This document shows positions 1 through 8,955 of a stretch of DNA of 64,000 bases, piece after piece. The translations under genes were made by a program, and so were the position numbers. The notes under the pieces are model-generated. The model was not told the DNA's origin. It did not search any database and saw only the letters and a list, made by a program, of their open reading frames with translations. Position 1 is the first letter of the stretch; every line of letters begins with the position of its first letter. The DNA comes from Chryseobacterium endalhagicum (GTDB lineage Bacteria; Bacteroidota; Bacteroidia; Flavobacteriales; Weeksellaceae), in NCBI RefSeq assembly GCF_016745235.1, contig NZ_JAELVM010000001.1, positions 13,856 through 77,855 on the forward strand. Direction: 5' to 3'.

Positions 1-2
1 GG

Positions 3-415
3 CAGGAGTAATTTTTTAAACGCAAAGTTTGAATATCATGGTTTAATATTTTAGGAATGCAAAGTAGAGAATCAATTGAAATTGATTCGATGAAGCGTGT
101 GGATAAAATGTCCGCTTATTCAGTGGTGCAGCCACACCTCTTTGCTTATCTTGAAATTAGGAGATATAGCCTGGAAACTTTGCGTTAAATCAAACTCTGG
201 TTACCTCTAGATGAGTATAGATAGGACAGGAGTAATTTTTTAAACGCAAAGTTTGAATATCATGGTTTAATATTTTAGGAATGCAAAGTAGAGAATCAAT
301 TGAAATTGATTCGATGAAGCGTGTGGATAAAATGTCCGCTTATTCAGTTGCGCGGCCAAACCTCTTTGCAATCCTTGAATCTAGAAGATATAGCATGAAA
401 TCTTTGCGATAAAAA
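3..415. repeat. 224-bp tandem repeat, two copies, palindromic
   Basis: Two copies lie head to tail with a period of 224 bp (positions 3 and 227 are equivalent). Bases 3-124 and 227-348 are identical, while the right-hand third of each unit differs at many positions. Each unit is self-complementary: aacgcaaagttt near its left end pairs with aaactttgcgtt near its right end (about 19-30 with 175-186). A perfect hairpin sits inside at 69-88 (9-bp arms, 2-nt loop), repeated at 293-312. No reading frame spans it. The array may continue left of the window. It could be a mobile miniature element, a structured RNA or a REP-like element; the sequence does not decide. Confidence 0.85.
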
Positions 416-448
416 AATCTGGCTAATTTTGATTAAATAAGTGAATAT

Positions 449-2053
449 CTAGAATCTACTCAGGATTCCCCAGTGGATCTTAATATCATTGAACTTAAAA
501 GGATTCCCGAATTCATTACCATTCGAAAGCTGGAAACTCATCAGACCAATAGGAATAAAGAAGTTGAACCCGAGGCCTACACTGTAAAGCTTAGGCTTCA
601 CATTTAAAGATTTATTATTGAGCTGCCCGTATTGCCCGAAGAAATCAAAGAAAGCCTGACTGCCTATGAGATAACGGTATTCCAGGCCGGCATAGTAATA
701 AAAATCGGCGGCAAGGGACTTCTCATTGAAACCCCGCATGGAATTCCAGCCCCCAAAGCGGTACAATTCATTCGCAGAAAATTCCACCTTAGAATCCATC
801 ATCGCGCCTTCTCCTTTTATATTGAGGAAATGATTGCCAGAAATGTGGTAATTATGCTCTCCAAAAAAATAGAACTGGTTCTGGTTCGCTTTAATATTGT
901 CTTTCGTATACGTGGTGGTCAGATAATCATAGCCGGCATTGATTCTTGTTTTGTACAGGAAAAGATCAATATCCGTAGGTTCCGTCATTTCAAACCAGAT
1001 TCCAAGTCCTTTCTTATTGTAATCCTTTCCCTGAACATACAGCGTATCAATGATACTAGATGATTCCAGGGTTCCTCTAAGTCCGATCTTATTTCTGCTG
1101 TTCACATGATAATAGAAAGCCGGGAGGAATTTTACATTGGCAAACGTAGAATCCTGTCTGAAAATATTGACTTTCAGATTCATTCCGACGTTGGATTTCA
1201 GCAGATACGGAATATCCGTCTGAAGGTCAAAAGTCTGCCCTTTATCCGGGTTCCTCTGCCAGTAAAGATTCACGGTTTCAAAGCCATTGAACATATTCCT
1301 GAAATTCACATTCAGTGTTCCGTTCAGCGTAAATTTTTCTGTTTTATCGTTTCCGAAACCGATTACCCCGTCAAAAGTATTCGTCTTTTTCTTTTCCATA
1401 AATAAGTAAATACTTGTGGAATCTTTGGTGAATAATGTTTGCGGAGGCCGCTCCAGCGTAACAAAAGCATGGCTCTGGAAATTTTTGCTGATGGCTAAAA
1501 GGTTTTTATCGTCGTAGCTTTTTCCTTTAAATTCTTTTTCGAGGTTCTTCATAAACCTTCTGGGAACCCTTTCATAGCCTTTCACGACAAAGTTATCTAT
1601 TGTACGTTTGTCATTTTTGTTGATATCCAGCTCTATGACCGGGTAACCGTTTTTCTGACCTTTGTATCTGGATTTAAGACGGCTGAAAGCATACCCGTCA
1701 TCAATGTATTTTTTGTTGATGCTTTTCTTTGTTGAATCTAAATTTTTAGTAAAAAAATCTTTCTGGATCTTTAATTTCAAAGCGATAGAATCGGAAAGGT
1801 CAACGTAGGTTTCATTAAAGTTTTTTCCTTTGTCGTAGAAAATTTCCGTGCTGTCGCCTTTTACTTTTACATCCTTCAGCTGAGTGAAGAAGTAATTGCT
1901 TTGCGACAATGAATCCAGAAACTTCGCCGCCGAAAGAGAATCTTTTACTTTTTTCCTGACATTGGTTTCTGTATCAATAAGCCAATACTGTTTCTTCTGC
2001 GCTTGTACAAAAACGCAGAACAGGATAAAAAATATTTTTAGAAATAACTTCAA
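449..2053 (-). CDS. Omp85/BamA-like outer-membrane beta-barrel protein
   Basis: 534 residues. A signal peptide (residues 1-19, ending VQAQ) is followed by a mixed N-terminal region. A POTRA-like segment at about 150-225 includes NFVVKGYERVPRRFMKNL. From about 227 the sequence is a predicted 16-strand-type barrel rich in alternating aromatic residues. RGF at 440-442 matches the conserved xRGF/Y motif of the Omp85 superfamily, and the protein ends in phenylalanine as outer-membrane barrels do. It probably acts in outer-membrane protein or lipid transport, or as a patatin/ShlB-type barrel; the cargo is unknown. The start is TTG, because an in-frame stop lies just upstream and no ATG is available. 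It is much shorter than BamA, with only one or two POTRA-like units, so it is a paralogue and not BamA itself. Confidence 0.75.
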   Translation of the reverse strand: MKLFLKIFFILFCVFVQAQKKQYWLIDTETNVRKKVKDSLSAAKFLDSLSQSNYFFTQLKDVKVKGDSTEIFYDKGKNFNETYVDLSDSIALKLKIQKDFFTKNLDSTKKSINKKYIDDGYAFSRLKSRYKGQKNGYPVIELDINKNDKRTIDNFVVKGYERVPRRFMKNLEKEFKGKSYDDKNLLAISKNFQSHAFVTLERPPQTLFTKDSTSIYLFMEKKKTNTFDGVIGFGNDKTEKFTLNGTLNVNFRNMFNGFETVNLYWQRNPDKGQTFDLQTDIPYLLKSNVGMNLKVNIFRQDSTFANVKFLPAFYYHVNSRNKIGLRGTLESSSIIDTLYVQGKDYNKKGLGIWFEMTEPTDIDLFLYKTRINAGYDYLTTTYTKDNIKANQNQFYFFGEHNYHISGNHFLNIKGEGAMMDSKVEFSANELYRFGGWNSMRGFNEKSLAADFYYYAGLEYRYLIGSQAFFDFFGQYGQLNNKSLNVKPKLYSVGLGFNFFIPIGLMSFQLSNGNEFGNPFKFNDIKIHWGILSRF

Positions 2054-2196
2054 TTCTCTATTTGCTTAAACCATTAACAGATATTTAAAGAATTAATGTA
2101 AATTTTCTTTTATACTCAACTTAAATAAAGCGAAACTCACTTAATACATCTTAACGGTTCAATCCCGGATTTAATAATTTTTTTAAATAACTGAAT

Positions 2197-2985
2197 TTAG
2201 TCCAGTTTATTATATTTTTTCATCAGATTTTCATAGGTTCCCTGAGGAAGAATCCATTTCAGAGGAACGCCTATTTTCTGTCCGAATTTACCAAAATAAT
2301 AATGGGCCTTCCATTTATTCTTATTCAGGAGGTTTTCTACATAAGCAGCCACTTCCAGAGGTTCAGTTCCGTCACCCACATGCGAATTCATCAAAGCATA
2401 CACTTTATCGAATACATTTTTATAAGGCTCGGAAACCTTTGTTCTCACGCGGTTTTCTGCAATATTGGTCTTGATGTCACCCAGATGCAGCGAGCAGACA
2501 TCGACATTCCATGGATAAACTTCATATCTCATAGCCTCCGTTACTTTATCCAGCGCAGATTTTGAGGCCGAATAAAACCCGCGGAAAGGCAGTCCCATTT
2601 CACTTCCGATGCTCGAAACATTGATGATTTTTCCGAATTTATGTTCCCGCATTTTAGGGAGAACAGCACTCATCATCTGGACAGAGCCTACAAGATTCAG
2701 GTTGAAAAGTTTTAGAATGTCTTCCTTGGTGGAATCTTCCACCGCTCCCACCATTCCCATTCCGGCATTATTGATCAGAACATCAATTCTGGATTCTGTT
2801 TTTAACACTTCAGCGATGGCATTCTGAACAGCCTGGTTATCGGTAACGTCTGTAGGGATAGATTTGAAATATTGGCTTTCCGTATGTTTCCGGCTTAAAC
2901 CGTACACCTGATGACCTTTCTTTCCAAAATATTCAGCCAGTACAAAACCTATTCCTGATGAGGTTCCAGTGATAATAATCGTCAT
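2197..2985 (-). CDS. SDR-family NAD(P)-dependent oxidoreductase
   Basis: 262 residues, the normal length for a classical short-chain dehydrogenase/reductase. It has the Rossmann motif TGTSSGIG at 6-13, NNAG at 72-75, catalytic Ser near 124-125 and the YSASK active site (Tyr138, Lys142). The C-terminal region has the substrate-loop character of acyl- or steroid-type SDRs, but the substrate cannot be read from sequence. It is cytosolic. It stands alone on the minus strand, with a 143-bp gap to the outer-membrane gene downstream and a 321-bp gap upstream, so it is probably its own transcription unit. Confidence 0.88.
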   Translation of the reverse strand: MTIIITGTSSGIGFVLAEYFGKKGHQVYGLSRKHTESQYFKSIPTDVTDNQAVQNAIAEVLKTESRIDVLINNAGMGMVGAVEDSTKEDILKLFNLNLVGSVQMMSAVLPKMREHKFGKIINVSSIGSEMGLPFRGFYSASKSALDKVTEAMRYEVYPWNVDVCSLHLGDIKTNIAENRVRTKVSEPYKNVFDKVYALMNSHVGDGTEPLEVAAYVENLLNKNKWKAHYYFGKFGQKIGVPLKWILPQGTYENLMKKYNKLD

Positions 2986-3159
2986 TGAATGGTATATAAT
3001 TTTTTAGACTATTAAATTTTATTACGGTCACGGTTGAATTTCTTCACAGTGCAAACCGTATTTTCAGCAAATGTAAAAAAAGAAACAGGAAGTCTGTTAT
3101 TAATTTGCATCTTAAATGATTTGAAGTTTAAACTAAATTGTTAGTTAACGATTCGGTGG

Positions 3160-3198
3160 AATAACCGTGTCAAGGTTTCAAACCTTGACACGGTTATT
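3160..3198. repeat. 39-nt perfect palindrome in a 321-bp gap
   Basis: aataaccgtgtcaaggttt (3160-3178) is followed by one base and its exact reverse complement (3180-3198). The 19-bp arms with a single central base would give a cruciform or a very stable hairpin. No U-tract follows on the plus strand, so it is not a standard terminator. The rest of the gap (2986-3306) is AT-rich and shows no gene. Confidence 0.85.
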
Positions 3199-3306
3199 GT
3201 ATATTAATAACGAGGATAATTTGTGGATAACTCTGTGGATAAGTATGTGAGTAAAAATAAAAAGAAATGAGAGAAATTCAATTTCCGCTCATTATGTTGT
3301 TGATTA

Positions 3307-3981
3307 TCAGTAATAAATCTCTTTGTCTGAACCGGGGATTTTAAATTTGTTTTCCCCAATCCTGAATTTGTTCATTTTAATCAAGGTTTTAAACTGATGG
3401 GTGAATTCTTTGTGATAATCCTTCGGAATGTCTTTTTCTTCATCGTCGCAGGAAGAGCGCTCGTAGTCAATAATTACCTTTCCGGTAGAAAAATTGATCT
3501 CGTTCAGATCATTAAAATCACAGGTATCTTCAAATCTGGAATGAGAACCGATGAGGTAAAAATCCCCGTTCTGAAACCTGAATGTATGTTTGTAAGTCTG
3601 CGTATGTCTTGAATTGGTATTAAAGATCTGGGTAATTGTTAGGCTGTTGTTTTTGATGGATATTTCCGGAGGTGAATTGCTTTCAGCATAAAAACCTGTT
3701 CCGCTGGAAACAAGGAATGTCTTGCTTTCCTGCCAGATTTTCTGCCTTCCGTCAATGTTTTTCAAGATAAATAATGTTCTTGGAAAGTCCTCACGGTCAT
3801 TTAAATTACTTTTAATATCTGTATTGAAAATGAGGACAGTTTCTGCCTTTCCGTCTTTATCCAGGTCACCTTGGGCTTCTGCAATTTGTTTATACCCTTC
3901 CGGAACTGAAAAATCCTTCAGGTTTTGAGCATGAAAACCAGTAACACAAACTAAAGCGGAAAAGCAAAGAATATTTTTCAT
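3307..3981 (-). CDS. secreted protein of unknown function
   Basis: 224 residues with a signal peptide (about 1-18, ending FHAQ). The segment GDLDKDGKAETVLIFN resembles a Ca-binding VCBS/FG-GAP-like repeat, the D-x-D-x-D-G pattern seen in extracellular propeller proteins, but only one such unit is visible. The rest is predicted mostly beta, with scattered cysteines near CDFNDLNEINF and SSCDDEEKD. I do not recognise the family. It is 33 bp upstream of aroA on the same strand, so the two could be co-transcribed, though nothing links their functions. Confidence 0.7.
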   Translation of the reverse strand: MKNILCFSALVCVTGFHAQNLKDFSVPEGYKQIAEAQGDLDKDGKAETVLIFNTDIKSNLNDREDFPRTLFILKNIDGRQKIWQESKTFLVSSGTGFYAESNSPPEISIKNNSLTITQIFNTNSRHTQTYKHTFRFQNGDFYLIGSHSRFEDTCDFNDLNEINFSTGKVIIDYERSSCDDEEKDIPKDYHKEFTHQFKTLIKMNKFRIGENKFKIPGSDKEIYY

Positions 3982-4014
3982 CTTTTAAATACTATACCAT
4001 ATTCCTTTTCCGGA

Positions 4015-5241
4015 TTATTCCTGTATCAGTATACCGGCAAGATCCTTCCAAAACATCGGGTAAGACTTTTCTACTACATCTTCCTCCTCGATATTCAGTT
4101 CATGGATTAAGCAAAACGGAGCAAAGCTCATGGCCATCCTGTGATCCTGATACGTTCTGATAGAGATATTGTCTTCAGGTTCTCCAAAACTTACAGATTT
4201 AATCGTAAGATCCGTAATTTCTGTTTCTGTGCCGAGTTTTTTCAGTTCATTATATAAAGCCTGAAGTCTGTCGGTTTCTTTTACCCTTAACGTTCCCAGT
4301 CCGGAAATCTCAAAAGGTATTTTTAATGCCGCTGCGGTTACACAAAGAGTTTGAGCAATGTCCGGGCAGTTATTCATATCCAGAATAATTTTTTCAGGGA
4401 AAATAAAATCAGGCTCCGGCTGAAGGGTCAGCTGATGCTGATCTTCTGTGAAAGTTGTTCTGATTCCGAAAAACTTTTCATAGATGTTGGCGATTGCGGA
4501 GTCTCCCTGAGTAGATTCTTTATAAAAACTTTTCAGATGAATAGTTTCTCTTCCCAAAGCGGCAAAAGAATAGAAGTAGGAGGCAGAGCTCCAGTCGCTT
4601 TCCACTTCATAATCTGCTGCTGACAATTCCTTATCTGCATTAAAGTTTTCCACTTTAATGGTATTTCCCTCAAAGCTGTTTTTAATTCCGAACCTTGTCA
4701 GAATATCCAGCGTCATTTCAATATAGGATCTGGAAGTAACTTCTCCCACTAAATGAATTTCCAGTCCGTTTTCCAGTTTTCCGGCAATAAGAAGGAGGGA
4801 AGTAATGAACTGGCTGGATATATTAGCTGGAACATTCACCTGTTTTTGAGTGATCTTCCTTCCTGTAATTTTCAAAGGCGGGAAACCCTCATTTTCTAAA
4901 TATTCAATCTCTACTCCCAGATCTCTTAAGGCAGTGACCAGATTTTTGATCGGTCTTTCCTTCATTCTTTTAGATCCGGTAAGTATTGTAGTTTTCCCTT
5001 CAAAAGTGGAATAATAGGAAGTCAGGAAGCGCATGGCGGTTCCCGCGTGATGAATGTCCACTGTTTCTGTATTTTCAGACAGTGCTTTTTTTAGCAGCTG
5101 TGTGTCCTGGGAATTGGATAAATTCCCGATCTGTATGTTTTTAAACAAACTTTCCAAAATCAACAAACGATTCGAAATACTTTTCGAACCGCTGATCTGA
5201 ACTGTTTTATCTGATGATAATTTTGATTTTTCTAGCTTCAT
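4015..5241 (-). CDS. aroA: 3-phosphoshikimate 1-carboxyvinyltransferase (EPSP synthase)
   Basis: 408 residues. It transfers the enolpyruvyl group of phosphoenolpyruvate to shikimate-3-phosphate, the sixth step of chorismate and aromatic amino acid synthesis, in the cytosol. Diagnostic parts are GSKSISNR (Lys20, Ser21, Arg25, shikimate-3-phosphate/PEP binding), AGTAMRFL (66-73, PEP loop), KRMKERP (91-97), the KETDRL segment and YQDHRMAM near the C-terminus. The loop reads HHAGTAMR, not the GNAGTAMR of enterobacteria, so an asparagine is replaced. At 408 residues it is slightly short for the family (about 420-440) but complete. The 94 bp upstream of its start hold a CAGA/TCTG repeat cluster. 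Confidence 0.95.
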   Translation of the reverse strand: MKLEKSKLSSDKTVQISGSKSISNRLLILESLFKNIQIGNLSNSQDTQLLKKALSENTETVDIHHAGTAMRFLTSYYSTFEGKTTILTGSKRMKERPIKNLVTALRDLGVEIEYLENEGFPPLKITGRKITQKQVNVPANISSQFITSLLLIAGKLENGLEIHLVGEVTSRSYIEMTLDILTRFGIKNSFEGNTIKVENFNADKELSAADYEVESDWSSASYFYSFAALGRETIHLKSFYKESTQGDSAIANIYEKFFGIRTTFTEDQHQLTLQPEPDFIFPEKIILDMNNCPDIAQTLCVTAAALKIPFEISGLGTLRVKETDRLQALYNELKKLGTETEITDLTIKSVSFGEPEDNISIRTYQDHRMAMSFAPFCLIHELNIEEEDVVEKSYPMFWKDLAGILIQE

Positions 5242-5257
5242 TATTTCTTCAGTTTAA

Positions 5258-5335
5258 AGAAGTCAGATGACAGACTTCAGAGATCAGACTGTTACTTGTC
5301 TGCCATCTGAAATCTGATGTCTGATGTCTGATCTC
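5258..5335. repeat. CAGA/TCTG inverted-repeat cluster
   Basis: The gap between the MazG-like gene and aroA is built from short units in both orientations: gtcagatgacagac and gagatcagac on the left, then gtctgccatctg, atctgatgtctgatgtctg and gatctctt on the right. The halves can pair imperfectly, and direct repeats of tctgatg sit in the right half. It lies in the presumed 5' leader of aroA on the minus strand. Confidence 0.7.
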
Positions 5336-5662
5336 TTATTTTAATTTTTCATTATTCTGATGCCGCTCCTTATCACGGTCAGTCTTAATCTTCATTTTAT
5401 TATCGAAAGCATCCTGCAGATTCACTCCGGTTTGGTTGGCTAAACATAAAGTGACAAACAGTACATCTGCCAGTTCTTCTCCCAGGTCTTTGCTTTTATC
5501 GCTTTCTTTTTCGCTCTGTTCGCCATATCTTCTGGCGATAATTCTGGCTACTTCACCGACTTCTTCAGTCAGCATGGCCATATTCGTCAGTTCATTGAAA
5601 TAGCGGACGCCGATGGTTTTGATCCATTCGTCTACCTGCTGCTGCAGCTGTGTGATTTCCAT
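5336..5662 (-). CDS. MazG-like nucleotide pyrophosphohydrolase
   Basis: 108 residues, a single all-alpha NTP-PPase (MazG/iMazG-like) domain. The metal-binding pattern is visible as EEVGE followed by EELADVLF, corresponding to ExxE...ExxD. Such enzymes hydrolyse (d)NTPs to NMP and pyrophosphate, often to remove non-canonical nucleotides. Exact substrates are not predictable. Its ATG overlaps the stop of the upstream lipoprotein gene by one base (TAATG on the minus strand), which suggests translational coupling. Confidence 0.88.
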   Translation of the reverse strand: MEITQLQQQVDEWIKTIGVRYFNELTNMAMLTEEVGEVARIIARRYGEQSEKESDKSKDLGEELADVLFVTLCLANQTGVNLQDAFDNKMKIKTDRDKERHQNNEKLK

Positions 5663-7074
5663 TATTGATAAGCTCCCAAAGTAGGGCTGGTGGTTCTTGA
5701 TACATTGACAATATCCATTGGAACAGTTCCTGCTACGGCTACGTTTCCTTTTCCTTTTGCCGGAGATGCAGGTTTTACCCTTAAGTTCATCTTGGCTGCA
5801 AAATAATTAAGGAACTGTGGATCTTCGTTTTTGATGCTCTGTACTACATTCACGTTCGTATCGAAATTGAAGCCTGCTTCAGAAGTACCGGAATATTTGA
5901 GCAGCGAGTTCTGAATCAGGAATTCAAACTGCTGTCCCGGAGTCTGTTCAAAATTCACAGAATTATCCCTGTCTGAAAACACAATACTGTTCTTTATGTC
6001 AAGACGCTGAAGAGCTCCCTGTTCCGTGGTTCCTGCTGCATTCTTCCATTCATTCGTCGCTGTTATTCCATTTCTGTTGAATGATCCCATTGATTTGGAA
6101 TAGTTGGCAATGGTAGCGTGTGTATAGCTGTGGTTTCCACCTCTGAAGATCCCGATGCATGACTCACCGCAGTTGTTCATCACTAAATTTTTAGCGGTCA
6201 CTGCAGAACCTACTGCATAAATTCCGTATTCAAAGAAATTGTAAATAAAAGAATTATTGATATTGGCGATCGTGTTCTGCTTCATGTCCAATCCTCTGGT
6301 TCCTCCGAAAAGTCTGGCAAAATTCATATTAATGTTTGAATTAGCTTCCATGCGGATAGAATTCCAGTTTTTAGGAAGAGTGTCGTGATCCAGGTCATTT
6401 CTGCTGCCGCGAAGAATAACTTCATCATTCAGGACTCCGTTGATATTTAAAGTAGCGCCTGTTGAAACTTTCATTCCGCTGTTGTTATGGAAATAGACTT
6501 TAGTTCCCGGCTGGATATCCAGTGTTATATTCGGATTAATGGTAAGATCACCATAAATAATTTTTGCTTTGTTTTTATCCCATGTGGTATGGCTGGCAAT
6601 TACATTTGGATTGGTAGGAGTTTCAATGAAGAATTCTGCATCCTGAACTACAGAGAACAATGTCACATGCTGCTGTCCTGCACCGCTGCTGAAAAGAATT
6701 TTGTCTTCAGCAATAGCTTCCGGTCCCGTAGCTTCCGGAGCAATTTCAACGAAAATATACATGCTGTCTTTCTTTCTCAACGGCACATCTTTGAAATCAT
6801 AACCGGGTTTTCCGTCTACATTGATCCTGTATAATGATGTACTTCCTTTTTCCAGATTGATTCTTGGAATCAAAACATCCTTGTCTTCATTATTATATAC
6901 CTTTACAAGATACGTTTCAGAACGTACCTGATGATAAACCGTATCACAAAATACCGTGTCTGCTGAAAAACGCAACTGCTGTGAAGGAGCATCAAAAGTA
7001 ATCTCGTCCTTATTACATGATACTGCCATAAGGAGCATCCAGAAAGAAAAAGCCAGTAATAGTTTGAATTTCAT
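5662..7074 (-). CDS. lipoprotein with parallel beta-helix-like domain
   Basis: 470 residues. A lipoprotein signal ends in MAVSC, with Cys20 as the acylation site. The N-terminal part to about residue 150 is a beta-sandwich-like region. From about 160, repeated short turns such as GDLTINPNITLDIQPGTKVYFHN, and later NIN/NMN/NIN repeats, look like a right-handed parallel beta-helix of the pectate-lyase/carbohydrate-binding type. No catalytic residues could be picked out. It is probably anchored to the outer membrane. The downstream MazG-like gene overlaps its stop codon, so the two are cotranscribed although their functions look unrelated. Confidence 0.7.
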   Translation of the reverse strand: MKFKLLLAFSFWMLLMAVSCNKDEITFDAPSQQLRFSADTVFCDTVYHQVRSETYLVKVYNNEDKDVLIPRINLEKGSTSLYRINVDGKPGYDFKDVPLRKKDSMYIFVEIAPEATGPEAIAEDKILFSSGAGQQHVTLFSVVQDAEFFIETPTNPNVIASHTTWDKNKAKIIYGDLTINPNITLDIQPGTKVYFHNNSGMKVSTGATLNINGVLNDEVILRGSRNDLDHDTLPKNWNSIRMEANSNINMNFARLFGGTRGLDMKQNTIANINNSFIYNFFEYGIYAVGSAVTAKNLVMNNCGESCIGIFRGGNHSYTHATIANYSKSMGSFNRNGITATNEWKNAAGTTEQGALQRLDIKNSIVFSDRDNSVNFEQTPGQQFEFLIQNSLLKYSGTSEAGFNFDTNVNVVQSIKNEDPQFLNYFAAKMNLRVKPASPAKGKGNVAVAGTVPMDIVNVSRTTSPTLGAYQ

Positions 7075-7154
7075 TGAAATTAAAGTTTAAATAGATTCCA
7101 AATTTAACGAAAATACTTTGAATTTCTTATGAATAAAAAATATTGAATTCAGTA

Positions 7155-7185
7155 TTTGGATATTCCAAAAAATGTTGTACTTTTG
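7155..7185 (+). promoter_or_regulatory. promoter of rpmE2
   Basis: TACTTTTG at 7178-7185 matches the Bacteroidota -7 element TAnnTTTG. TTTG at 7155-7158 lies 19 bp upstream as the -33 element. The start codon is about 70 bp downstream. Confidence 0.7.
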
Positions 7186-7255
7186 CAACCTAAAATTAGC
7201 AGAGAAATACCATTACTATTTCGGAAGCAAACTTTAATTTTTTAAAAATTGTATT

Positions 7256-7507
7256 ATGAAAAAAGGAATCCACCCAGAAAATTATAGACTTGTTGTTTTC
7301 AAAGATATGAGTAACGACGAGGTGTTTCTTTGCAAATCTACTGCAGAAACAAAAGATACTATCGAGTTTGAAGGACAAGAATACCCATTGATCAAAATGG
7401 AAATCTCTTCAACTTCTCACCCTTTCTACACTGGTAAAGTGAAACTAGTTGACACTGCAGGTAGAGTTGATAAGTTCATGAACAAATACAAAAAATTCGC
7501 TAAGTAA
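7256..7507 (+). CDS. rpmE2: 50S ribosomal protein L31 type B
   Basis: 83 residues, matching the type B (zinc-independent) L31 family: it begins [11 protein letters not shown], has the central [12 protein letters not shown], and keeps the [11 protein letters not shown] segment of L31. Only one cysteine is present, so the CxxC zinc ligands of type A L31 are absent. It is a component of the large ribosomal subunit at the subunit interface. It has its own promoter and a terminator directly downstream, so it is a single-gene unit. Confidence 0.97.
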   Translation: MKKGIHPENYRLVVFKDMSNDEVFLCKSTAETKDTIEFEGQEYPLIKMEISSTSHPFYTGKVKLVDTAGRVDKFMNKYKKFAK

Positions 7508-7530
7508 TTTTTTGATTTTACAACATACAG

Positions 7531-7561
7531 AAGTCTTCCAATTTTTGGGAGACTTTTTTTG
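7531..7561 (+). terminator. intrinsic terminator after rpmE2
   Basis: agtcttcc and gggagact pair (with G-T pairs) around an AT-rich loop, followed by a run of seven T. Confidence 0.7.
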
Positions 7562-7566
7562 TATTT

Positions 7567-7789
7567 AGAGATTAGAAGTTAGAAATTAGATGCTAGTGTT
7601 GTTGCAAGACAAATTTTTGTAGAAAAAAAGATATCAGATATTATATTTATTGACTATCGATACGGCGGCCTCCATCCTCTAACTTCTAAACTCTAATTTC
7701 TAACTTCTAATTTTCTTTTGTATTTTTGTTCTGAACAGAAATTAGAGACAAACTCTAACTTCTAATCTCTAACATCTAACTTCTATATA
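7567..7789. repeat. TTAGA/TCTAA inverted-repeat region, leader of glmU-like gene
   Basis: The left part contains tagagattagaagttagaa, and the right part contains many copies of ctaacttctaa and its variants up to the start codon at 7790, so the halves are imperfect inverted repeats. A -7-like TATTTTTG lies at 7721-7728, which would place the last repeats (ctctaacttctaatctcta, then aacatctaacttct) inside the 5' leader of the glmU-like mRNA. Confidence 0.7.
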
Positions 7790-8950
7790 ATGCAATTAGT
7801 ATTTTCAGATGCTCAATATTGGGAAGATTTTCTTCCACTCACCTTTACACGCCCAGTTGCGGCTATGCGCTGCGGAATCCTGACTTTCTCCGAGCGATGG
7901 CAGAAGATCCTGGGAAATACGGAGATATCTTATTTTACTGAAAATTATCTTCAGGATAAATTTAAAAATCCCGAAGAAAAAGAAAGTCTTTTCCTGGTTG
8001 CCAATTTTCTGCCTACAGAAACTGTTATTCAGCAGATAAAGGACCTCAAACAAGGTGAAGCTTTGGTGTATGAGGATGAACTGATCGCGGCGAGAATCAA
8101 TATGAAAGATTTTTCCCTGAATCAGATCGAAAAAATGACGGATATTAAAGAAAATCTTACATTCTTCAAAAGACCGGCAGATTTATTTACCTACAACCAT
8201 CTTGCCATTGATTTTGATTTTGATCTGCTGACGGAAGGAAGAGTTTCACAGGAACTTTCCTCTACCAACGGATTTTTAGGAGATAAAAAAGATCTTTTCA
8301 TTGAAGAAGGCGCTCAGATAGAATTTTCCACAATCAATACAATGACCGGAAAAATCTATGTCGGGAAAAATGCTGAGGTGATGGAAGGCTGTAATCTTCG
8401 TGGTCCTATAGCGCTGGGAGAAGATTCCAAGTTTAATTTAGGGTCAAAAATTTATGGTGCCACGACTGTCGGTCCTCATTGTAAAGTTGGAGGAGAAGTG
8501 AATAATATCATCATATTCGGGTATTCCAGTAAAGGGCATGAAGGTTTTGTCGGGAATTCTGTAATCGGTGAGTGGTGTAATTTCGGAGCCGATACCAATT
8601 CTTCCAATCTGAAAAATAATTACAGCCACGTCAAGCTATGGAGCTACAGAACGAAGGCTTTTGAAGATACCGGACTTCAGTTTGCCGGCCTGATCATGGG
8701 AGATCATTCTAAAACGGCGATCAACACCCAGTTGAATACAGGAACAGTTATAGGCGTTGCTTCCAATATATTTAAACCCGGCTTTCCTCCCAACCTTGTG
8801 GAAAACTTCTCATGGGGAGGCGGTAAAGATGATGAGAGATTTAAACTTGACAAAGCTTACGAAGTCGCAGAAAGAGCTATGGCAAGAAGAAAAGTGCCGC
8901 TGGCAGATGACGACAAAGCAATCCTGAAATATATTTTCGATACCTATTAA
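7790..8950 (+). CDS. GlmU-family UDP-GlcNAc pyrophosphorylase/acetyltransferase (Bacteroidota type)
   Basis: 386 residues. The N-terminal half is a divergent nucleotidyltransferase-like region beginning MQLVFSDAQYWEDFLPLTFTRP. The C-terminal half is a left-handed beta-helix of hexapeptide repeats (about 190-345), including GEWCNFGADTNSSNLKNNY. This is the architecture of the alternative Bacteroidota GlmU (TIGR03991-like), thought to supply UDP-N-acetylglucosamine for peptidoglycan and lipopolysaccharide. The order of domains is as in classical GlmU but the sequence is only distantly similar, so acetyltransferase and uridylyltransferase activity is family-based. It is monocistronic, with a terminator immediately downstream. 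Confidence 0.85.
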   Translation: MQLVFSDAQYWEDFLPLTFTRPVAAMRCGILTFSERWQKILGNTEISYFTENYLQDKFKNPEEKESLFLVANFLPTETVIQQIKDLKQGEALVYEDELIAARINMKDFSLNQIEKMTDIKENLTFFKRPADLFTYNHLAIDFDFDLLTEGRVSQELSSTNGFLGDKKDLFIEEGAQIEFSTINTMTGKIYVGKNAEVMEGCNLRGPIALGEDSKFNLGSKIYGATTVGPHCKVGGEVNNIIIFGYSSKGHEGFVGNSVIGEWCNFGADTNSSNLKNNYSHVKLWSYRTKAFEDTGLQFAGLIMGDHSKTAINTQLNTGTVIGVASNIFKPGFPPNLVENFSWGGGKDDERFKLDKAYEVAERAMARRKVPLADDDKAILKYIFDTY

Positions 8951-8955
8951 TATTG

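Noticed and set aside
1..415. Repeats as a CRISPR array
   Set aside because: Only two long units of 224 bp without short regular spacers, and no cas genes nearby.
632..1405. Plus-strand open frames within the Omp85-like gene
   Set aside because: They are shadows of the minus-strand gene and carry no family signature.
7196..7378. Minus-strand 60-codon frame over rpmE2
   Set aside because: Shadow of the ribosomal protein L31 gene.
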